10,974 bases of DNA, taken from Desulfotomaculum sp. Lineage in GTDB: Bacteria > Bacillota > Desulfotomaculia > Desulfotomaculales > Nap2-2B. Within the stretch, counting starts at the first letter, position 1. Every line of letters starts with the position of its first letter. The notes beneath the pieces are model-generated. The model made no database searches and was not told the origin of the DNA. It saw only the letters and a list, made by a program, of their open reading frames with translations. Location of the stretch: NCBI GenBank assembly GCA_003513005.1, contig DOTD01000019.1, positions 1 to 10,974 of the forward strand, written 5' to 3'. Made by a program: the position numbers and the translations under genes. Positions 6,998-10,974 of this stretch are shown one piece after another.

Positions 6998-7123
6998 TTG
7001 CAGTATATAGATGAAGTCCGGCATGATATCTTATTAATCGCCGCCATTGCCCTGGCTATTTTGTTTGCTACCGGTCTCGCCGGGCCGCCGGGTGTTTCCG
7101 AACAGCCGATAGTCATTCCGTAA
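6998..7123 (+). CDS. Small single-span membrane protein (41 residues)
   Basis: This short frame starts at TTG and reads MQYIDEVRHDILLIAAIALA..., with a hydrophobic segment at about residues 11-27 and a short polar, proline-containing tail. The start is supported by AAGGATGTGAT (6982-6992), one mismatch from a full-length Shine-Dalgarno, five bases before TTG; an in-frame stop just upstream (6989-6991) limits alternatives to the TTG at 6992. The next gene begins 34 bases after its stop, so the two probably form an operon. I recognise no family and can say only that it is a likely small inner-membrane protein. An overlapping minus-strand frame has no ribosome binding site and is judged spurious. 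Confidence 0.6.
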   Translation: MQYIDEVRHDILLIAAIALAILFATGLAGPPGVSEQPIVIP

Positions 7124-7157
7124 ATTAAATTCAAGAAAGGCTAGAAGGCGTGAAAAA

Positions 7158-7502
7158 GTGTTCTCACCGGAGGAACTTAAGAGATTGATAAATAGGATTC
7201 AAAGACAACTGGGAGACTTTTCCTCGCCCGTAGCTTCGGGTGATGGCGATTCCTGCGTTAAGAAAGAATGTCTCTTATTCCCGATTTCACCTCAAAAAAT
7301 GCTAGTGATATTTGGATTGTTAACAGGCGCTTTAGAGGTGGATGCAGTTTTTTTAGACAGAGACCGGACTGTACAAATTATCCTGGAAGGCTCCCTTATT
7401 ACAATGGATACAAGTGAAAAGACGAATATGGACAAGAAATTGGATGAACTAGGGTCAATGCCTTTTGACCAAGTTATTAAAACACTTCTTGAAAAGCTTT
7501 AA
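7158..7502 (+). CDS. Hypothetical cytoplasmic protein (114 residues)
   Basis: The GTG start is preceded by AAGGCGTGA (7145-7153), an imperfect Shine-Dalgarno. The product begins with a basic amphipathic helix (EELKRLINRIQRQLG), has a hydrophobic core segment (KMLVIFGLLTGALEVDAVFL, about residues 47-66) that is probably buried strand/helix and not a membrane span, and ends in a helical segment (DQVIKTLLEKL). There are two cysteines close together (33 and 38) in a CVKKEC motif. I do not recognise the family. The composition and codon pattern look like a real gene, and it lies 34 bases downstream of the small membrane protein, suggesting co-transcription. Function unknown. Confidence 0.8.
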   Translation: MFSPEELKRLINRIQRQLGDFSSPVASGDGDSCVKKECLLFPISPQKMLVIFGLLTGALEVDAVFLDRDRTVQIILEGSLITMDTSEKTNMDKKLDELGSMPFDQVIKTLLEKL

Positions 7503-7613
7503 AAACTCTTTTATATTTATCCTTTTAAAGAATAATTCTTGCTTTAGCCTGCCTCTTAAGAAAGGAAGGTGTGTAACATAAGCAGGATTTTTTATTTTTT
7601 AAGAGAATAAATT

Positions 7614-7700
7614 ATGAAAAAGAAAAATCTAAACAAATTAGGTTTAATAACAGCAATAAGTTATTTTCTTAAGGGTGTTGCAAGAAAATCTGATAGATGA
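7614..7700 (+). CDS. Possible 28-residue basic peptide ORF
   Basis: ATG at 7614 opens a 29-codon frame (MKKKNLNKLGLITAISYFLK..., ending KSDR) closed by TGA at 7698-7700, 16 bases before the c-di-GMP gene start. AAGAGA at 7601-7606 is a weak ribosome binding site at suitable spacing. The lysine-rich start and amphipathic helix faintly recall AgrD-type peptide precursors, but there is no cysteine or serine for a thiolactone ring and no agrB neighbour. It could be a leader peptide for the downstream gene or chance. Low confidence. Confidence 0.3.
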   Translation: MKKKNLNKLGLITAISYFLKGVARKSDR

Positions 7701-7716
7701 TTAGATTTGGTGACTA

Positions 7717-10206
7717 ATGAATAAATTATTTGAAAACATGTCGCTCCGGATGAAAAACTTATTTGTTATTTTTATTGTGCTTGCTGCGGCTGTTATCGTT
7801 TCGTATATTATTTCGGATAGTGTTCTGTTAAAAGGTTATATAAAACTTGAGGAAAGGGAGATGCTTAAAAATGTCGCTCGCCTGAACGATGCCCTTTCAG
7901 GTGAGCTTTTAACTTTGGAAAGGACAACCAGTGACTGGGCGGCTTGGGATGATACATATACTTTTATTGAAAATGACAACGATCGTTACATAAAAACCAA
8001 CCTGGTAGCTTCCACTTATACAAGCCTTAATCTAAACCTGATGGTTTTTTTAAATTCCGACGCTAAAATTGCCTACGGGCAAGGTTTCGACCTGGAAAAC
8101 ATGAAATTAACCGGTTTACCTGCCGGGTTAGATAGATATTTAAACCCAGGCAGCGCCCTTTTAAAACACAAAAGCGCCGGCTGCTCGGTTAAGTCTCTTC
8201 TGCTGCTGCCGGAAGGGCCTTTGCTTATATCATCACAACCCATTCTACCGAGCGATGAAGAAGGTCCTATACGCGGAACACTGATTATGGGGCGATACCT
8301 GAATGCTGCAGAAATAAAGCGTTTGGCGGACTTGACACATCTTTCCCTGGCCCTGCAGGTCTATGGCAAACAAAGTTCTCCCGATTTTAATACAGCGTAT
8401 TCTCTTTTATCAGTAGATAAACCCGTGCTGGTCAGGTCCTTGAGTCAGGAATCAATTGCCGGATATTCGTTACTGAGAGATATTTACGGTAAACCAATTC
8501 TAATTTTCAGAGTGCTTATGCCCAGAGATATTTATAATCAGGGAAAGCACAGCTATAAATATTTTGTTATTACAATTATAATTACAGGATTGGTTCTGCT
8601 TTTCTTATGTTTTCTGCTTTCAGAAAAGATGATTATGTCACGCCTGACAAATCTGATCCAATATGTCACAACGATCGGGCAAACGAAGAACTTTTCATCC
8701 CGTGTGCCTATTACCGGGGGTGATGAACTCACCGTTCTTGCTGGTGAAATAAACGTTATGCTTTCGGCCTTGGAGCAATCCCAGGAAAAAATAAAAGAGA
8801 GCGAAGAGCATTTTCGAAGGCTTTTTAACGAAGCGCTTACAGGTAATTATATATCCTCTTCTGATGGGAGAATACTTCTCTGCAATTCGGCTTTTGCCCA
8901 ACTGTTTGGTTTTAAAGCAATCGAAGAAGCATTAAAAGAAAATTTCTTATCGTTTTTTATCAACGATAAGGAGGGGCAAGACTTTATTAGACTCTTAACT
9001 GAAAGAAAAAAGCTTGAATTTTACGAGACTGATCTTCAATGTATTAATGGAAAGAGAATTACCATATTGCAGAACGTAATTGGTAAGTTTGATCAAAGCG
9101 GCGAACTTATTGAGATCCAGGGATATATTTTTGATATTACCGAGAGGAAAACGATGGAAGAACAGTTGAAATACCTCAGCCTGCATGACCCCCTCACAGG
9201 TCTTTATAACCGCGCCTACTTCGAAGAAGAAATGCGGCGCCTTGGCAGCGGCCGGTTTTCCCCTGTCGGCATAATTATATGTGATGTAGACGGCCTTAAA
9301 TTAATTAACGATTCGGTTGGACATGACAAGGGCGATGCTTTGCTTATCGCTGCAGCAGAGGTAATCACGAAAGCGTTTCGAACAAATGACATGATTGCCA
9401 GAATTGGGGGCGATGAGTTTGCAATTCTTATTCCTAACAGTAATGTAACCACAGTGGAAAGAGCATGCCAAAGGATGAAGGAACAGATTAATATTTATAA
9501 CGGGACAAGTCCGGAGTTTACCTTGAAAATGTCCATTGGTTACGCTGTAAGCAGTGATTCAGTGATCAACATGGAAGGACTTTTTAAGGAAGCAGACAAT
9601 AACATGTACCGGGAAAAAATCAGCCACAGGCAGAATATATACGGCACTGTGGTACAAGATCTGGCGAAGGCGCTTGAAACTAAAGATTTCATAAAAGATG
9701 GGCATGCAGATCGCATACAAAAACTTGTTATCCGGCTTGCCGAGGTCGCCGGATTGCCGGAAAAGCGTTACGTAAAGGATTTAAATCTTTTCGCCAGATA
9801 CCACGATGTTGGGAAAGTAGGAATTCCTGAATATATTCTATTTAAAAGAGAAACCCTTACAAGCATGGAAATGGCCACTATCCGTCAGCATTGCGATATT
9901 GGCTACCGCATAGCCCAGTCCGCCCCTGAACTTCTGCCGATTGCTGACTGGATCCTCAAGCATCACGAATGGTGGAACGGTGAAGGATACCCGCTTGGGC
10001 TAAAGGGGGAAGAAATACCCTTGGAATGCCGCATCATGAGCATCGTTGACGCTTATGACGCAATGACCAACAACCGCCCCTACCGTAAGGCGATGAGCAG
10101 GGAAGAAGCTGTCAAAGAATTAGAAAGGCTGGCGGGAAGTCAATTTGATCCGGAACTTGTAAAGTTGTTTATTGAAACAATAATAATGGAAGAAGAAAAC
10201 TTATAA
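7717..10206 (+). CDS. Membrane sensor cyclic-di-GMP enzyme: CHASE4-HAMP-PAS-GGDEF-HD-GYP
   Basis: This 829-residue protein should both make and break cyclic di-GMP at the membrane. Domains in order: TM1 (about 14-36); extracytoplasmic CHASE4-type sensor (about 40-275); TM2 (about 282-302); HAMP (about 303-355); PAS (about 361-478); GGDEF diguanylate cyclase (about 486-640) with metal-site D523/D525, intact GGDEF at 564-568 and inhibitory-site RTND at 555-558; HD-GYP phosphodiesterase (about 645-815) with H663, HD at 696-697, HHE at 749-751 and GYP at 757-759. No key residue is missing in either catalytic domain, so both activities are predicted, with the sensor, HAMP or PAS probably setting the balance and the I-site giving product inhibition. 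The ATG start has only a weak GGTGA just upstream; ATG codons at residues 8 and 12 are less likely because they have no ribosome binding site. A terminator follows. The ligand sensed is unknown. Confidence 0.95.
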   Translation: MNKLFENMSLRMKNLFVIFIVLAAAVIVSYIISDSVLLKGYIKLEEREMLKNVARLNDALSGELLTLERTTSDWAAWDDTYTFIENDNDRYIKTNLVASTYTSLNLNLMVFLNSDAKIAYGQGFDLENMKLTGLPAGLDRYLNPGSALLKHKSAGCSVKSLLLLPEGPLLISSQPILPSDEEGPIRGTLIMGRYLNAAEIKRLADLTHLSLALQVYGKQSSPDFNTAYSLLSVDKPVLVRSLSQESIAGYSLLRDIYGKPILIFRVLMPRDIYNQGKHSYKYFVITIIITGLVLLFLCFLLSEKMIMSRLTNLIQYVTTIGQTKNFSSRVPITGGDELTVLAGEINVMLSALEQSQEKIKESEEHFRRLFNEALTGNYISSSDGRILLCNSAFAQLFGFKAIEEALKENFLSFFINDKEGQDFIRLLTERKKLEFYETDLQCINGKRITILQNVIGKFDQSGELIEIQGYIFDITERKTMEEQLKYLSLHDPLTGLYNRAYFEEEMRRLGSGRFSPVGIIICDVDGLKLINDSVGHDKGDALLIAAAEVITKAFRTNDMIARIGGDEFAILIPNSNVTTVERACQRMKEQINIYNGTSPEFTLKMSIGYAVSSDSVINMEGLFKEADNNMYREKISHRQNIYGTVVQDLAKALETKDFIKDGHADRIQKLVIRLAEVAGLPEKRYVKDLNLFARYHDVGKVGIPEYILFKRETLTSMEMATIRQHCDIGYRIAQSAPELLPIADWILKHHEWWNGEGYPLGLKGEEIPLECRIMSIVDAYDAMTNNRPYRKAMSREEAVKELERLAGSQFDPELVKLFIETIIMEEENL

Positions 10207-10257
10207 AAATGCTCCAACAGTTAGTCTGGAAAAAATTTTATCCTTTTTGGGTATTAT

Positions 10258-10287
10258 AAAAAGCGACAGTTTTGGCTGTTGTTTTTT
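10258..10287 (+). terminator. Rho-independent terminator of the c-di-GMP gene
   Basis: CGACAG (10264-10269) pairs with CTGTTG (10276-10281) around the loop TTTTGG, preceded by AAAAAG and followed by TTTTTT. Because an A-run precedes the stem, it may also act on the minus strand. The arm CTGTTG can instead pair with CAACAG just downstream (see the adjacent repeat). Confidence 0.8.
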
Positions 10288-10293
10288 AAATTA

Positions 10294-10309
10294 AAAAGCA
10301 ACAGTTTTA
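10294..10309 (+). repeat. Second copy of the terminator's upstream arm
   Basis: AAAAAGCAACAGTTTT repeats AAAAAGCGACAGTTTT (10258-10273) with one change. That change improves pairing to CTGTTG, so 10276-10281 can form either the terminator hairpin or a second hairpin with 10299-10304 extended by T/A pairs. The copy is seen; any regulatory use is inference. The rest of the 10207-10508 gap is AT-rich and holds only the promoter noted below. Confidence 0.6.
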
Positions 10310-10446
10310 ATATAAAGAAGCAAAAAGTTCTTCTCTGCTAAAATTTTATTGTTTCCGGCCTGAACGAAGTAAAAAAAGGATTGTAGTACTCAAGTAAAGA
10401 AATACAAAAAAGTTTTTTTATTTGCGTATGTATTAAAATAGGACAA

Positions 10447-10456
10447 TGTTTATAAT
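10447..10456 (+). promoter_or_regulatory. Probable -10 region for the 110-residue protein gene
   Basis: A consensus TATAAT lies at 10451-10456, 52 bases before the GTG start, in AT-rich DNA. No good -35 hexamer is present at 16-18 bases, and the nearby TG is one base off the extended -10 position, so this is a moderate-quality prediction. Confidence 0.4.
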
Positions 10457-10493
10457 TTTAAATACCTGGGCATAATCATTTAATAAAGAAATA

Positions 10494-10503
10494 AAAGGAG
10501 GTG
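10494..10503 (+). promoter_or_regulatory. Near-perfect Shine-Dalgarno deciding the GTG start at 10509
   Basis: AAAGGAGGTG ends five bases before GTG. It identifies this strand and start as real over the overlapping minus-strand frames and predicts high translation. Confidence 0.85.
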
Positions 10504-10508
10504 TATTT

Positions 10509-10841
10509 GTGGGTTTTGAGGTATACAGACCAAGGGAAAGAGAAAAAAAAGAGAAAACGGCAACAGTTTCTTTCTCAAAGAATTCTATCGTGCTAAATAA
10601 GGTTGCCAGAGAGAGACTTAATTCTTCTGAAGTCGAATTGGCTTTTGATAACAATTCGAAAACAGTTCGCATCAAAGAGGTCCATGACGGGGACATGCCC
10701 AGAATGGCTATCAAGAAGACAAAAATATACGGCAAGGGGTTTTTTAAGTTTTTCGATATTAAACCTAAAGGAAAATGTGAAGCCAAGTTTGAAGACACGG
10801 ACAAATCCCTTTATGTTTACATCGGCAACATCCTGCATTAA
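10509..10841 (+). CDS. Hypothetical small basic protein (110 residues)
   Basis: Translation starts at GTG after a near-perfect Shine-Dalgarno. The product is lysine/arginine-rich, opening with a charged stretch (RPREREKKEK), then a likely beta-rich region: TATVSFSKNSIVLNKVARERL (about 17-37) followed by VELAFDNNSKTVRIKEV (about 41-57), and a second part with KKTKIYGKGFFKFFDI (about 69-84). The first half, a short strand, an N-x-x-A-R-E-x-L helix and a strand pair, is loosely reminiscent of small transcription-factor-like or AbrB-type folds, but I do not recognise a named family and make no functional claim. It appears monocistronic, between the upstream terminator and the tandem promoter repeats. 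Confidence 0.85.
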   Translation: MGFEVYRPREREKKEKTATVSFSKNSIVLNKVARERLNSSEVELAFDNNSKTVRIKEVHDGDMPRMAIKKTKIYGKGFFKFFDIKPKGKCEAKFEDTDKSLYVYIGNILH

Positions 10842-10916
10842 GCTATTATAATAATGGCAGCTATTCAGTAATCCTTTTCTTCGTTGCTGAGAACGTAATT
10901 TATTAAAAAACGTTAA

Positions 10917-10969
10917 TTGCATGGTGGATATAAATCTGTTATAATAGAGATATTCTGTTATAATGGAGA
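10917..10969 (+). promoter_or_regulatory. Tandem extended -10 promoters in a 19-base repeat
   Basis: TCTGTTATAAT-GAGA occurs at 10935-10950 and 10954-10969, differing by one base, with period 19. Each copy contains TGTTATAAT, a perfect extended -10 (TGn plus TATAAT). The first has TTGCAT (10917-10922) at exactly 17 bases as a -35; the second has only CTGTTA, inside the first copy. They point right, to a gene past the window end. Confidence 0.65.
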
Positions 10970-10974
10970 GTGAG

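Noticed and set aside
6871..7134. Minus-strand 87-residue frame
   Set aside because: No ribosome binding site, and overlaps the better supported plus-strand 41-residue protein.
7503..7716. Cyclic-di-GMP riboswitch upstream of the GGDEF/HD-GYP gene
   Set aside because: The conserved GEMM core motifs are not present in this leader.
1..10974. CRISPR array, tRNA or rRNA genes
   Set aside because: No regularly spaced repeats and no cloverleaf or rRNA signature was seen on either strand by eye.

Overview
The window looks like chromosome from an endospore-forming, anaerobic-type Firmicute (Clostridia, possibly the Peptococcaceae / Desulfotomaculum-Pelotomaculum group). The grounds are a small acid-soluble spore protein gene, strong AGGAGG-type ribosome binding sites with frequent GTG/TTG starts, and a CHASE4-HAMP-PAS-GGDEF-HD-GYP signalling protein. 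The genus is inference.

Layout. (1) Bases 1-5049, plus strand: the 3' part of a type I restriction-modification locus. It holds a 5'-truncated hsdS (AT-rich recognition domains) and a complete, much more GC-rich hsdR (DUF4145, PD-(D/E)XK nuclease, DEAH translocase). They are separated by an unusual gap of about 630 bases with no credible gene. The gap reads as one large structured RNA or small mobile element of about 420 bases: a 16-base terminal helix, many internal helices and an apparent long-range pseudoknot, flanked by two look-alike direct hairpins. This is the most interesting part of the window. A HEARO / OMEGA-type RNA or a non-autonomous IS200/IS605-like element is a candidate, not a demonstrated identity. 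(2) Bases 5049-6771, minus strand: an extended alpha/beta-type SASP gene followed by a CinA-family gene that converges on hsdR. The CinA C-terminal (PncC) domain has lost its catalytic serine motif. (3) Bases 6998-7502, plus strand: a 41-residue single-span membrane protein with a TTG start, then an unrecognised 114-residue protein, divergent from the SASP gene. (4) Bases 7614-10287, plus strand: a possible 28-residue peptide ORF, an 829-residue membrane-anchored cyclic-di-GMP enzyme with both synthesis and breakdown domains apparently intact, and a terminator that can refold with a second copy of its upstream arm. (5) Bases 10430-10974: an unrecognised 110-residue protein with a near-perfect Shine-Dalgarno, then a 19-base tandem repeat carrying two extended -10 boxes that probably drives a gene beyond the window.

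Functionally, hsdS and hsdR would act with an hsdM lying upstream of the window as a restriction complex. The SASP and CinA-like genes may form a small transcription unit. The c-di-GMP protein stands alone as a sensor-effector. No CRISPR array, tRNA or rRNA was seen.
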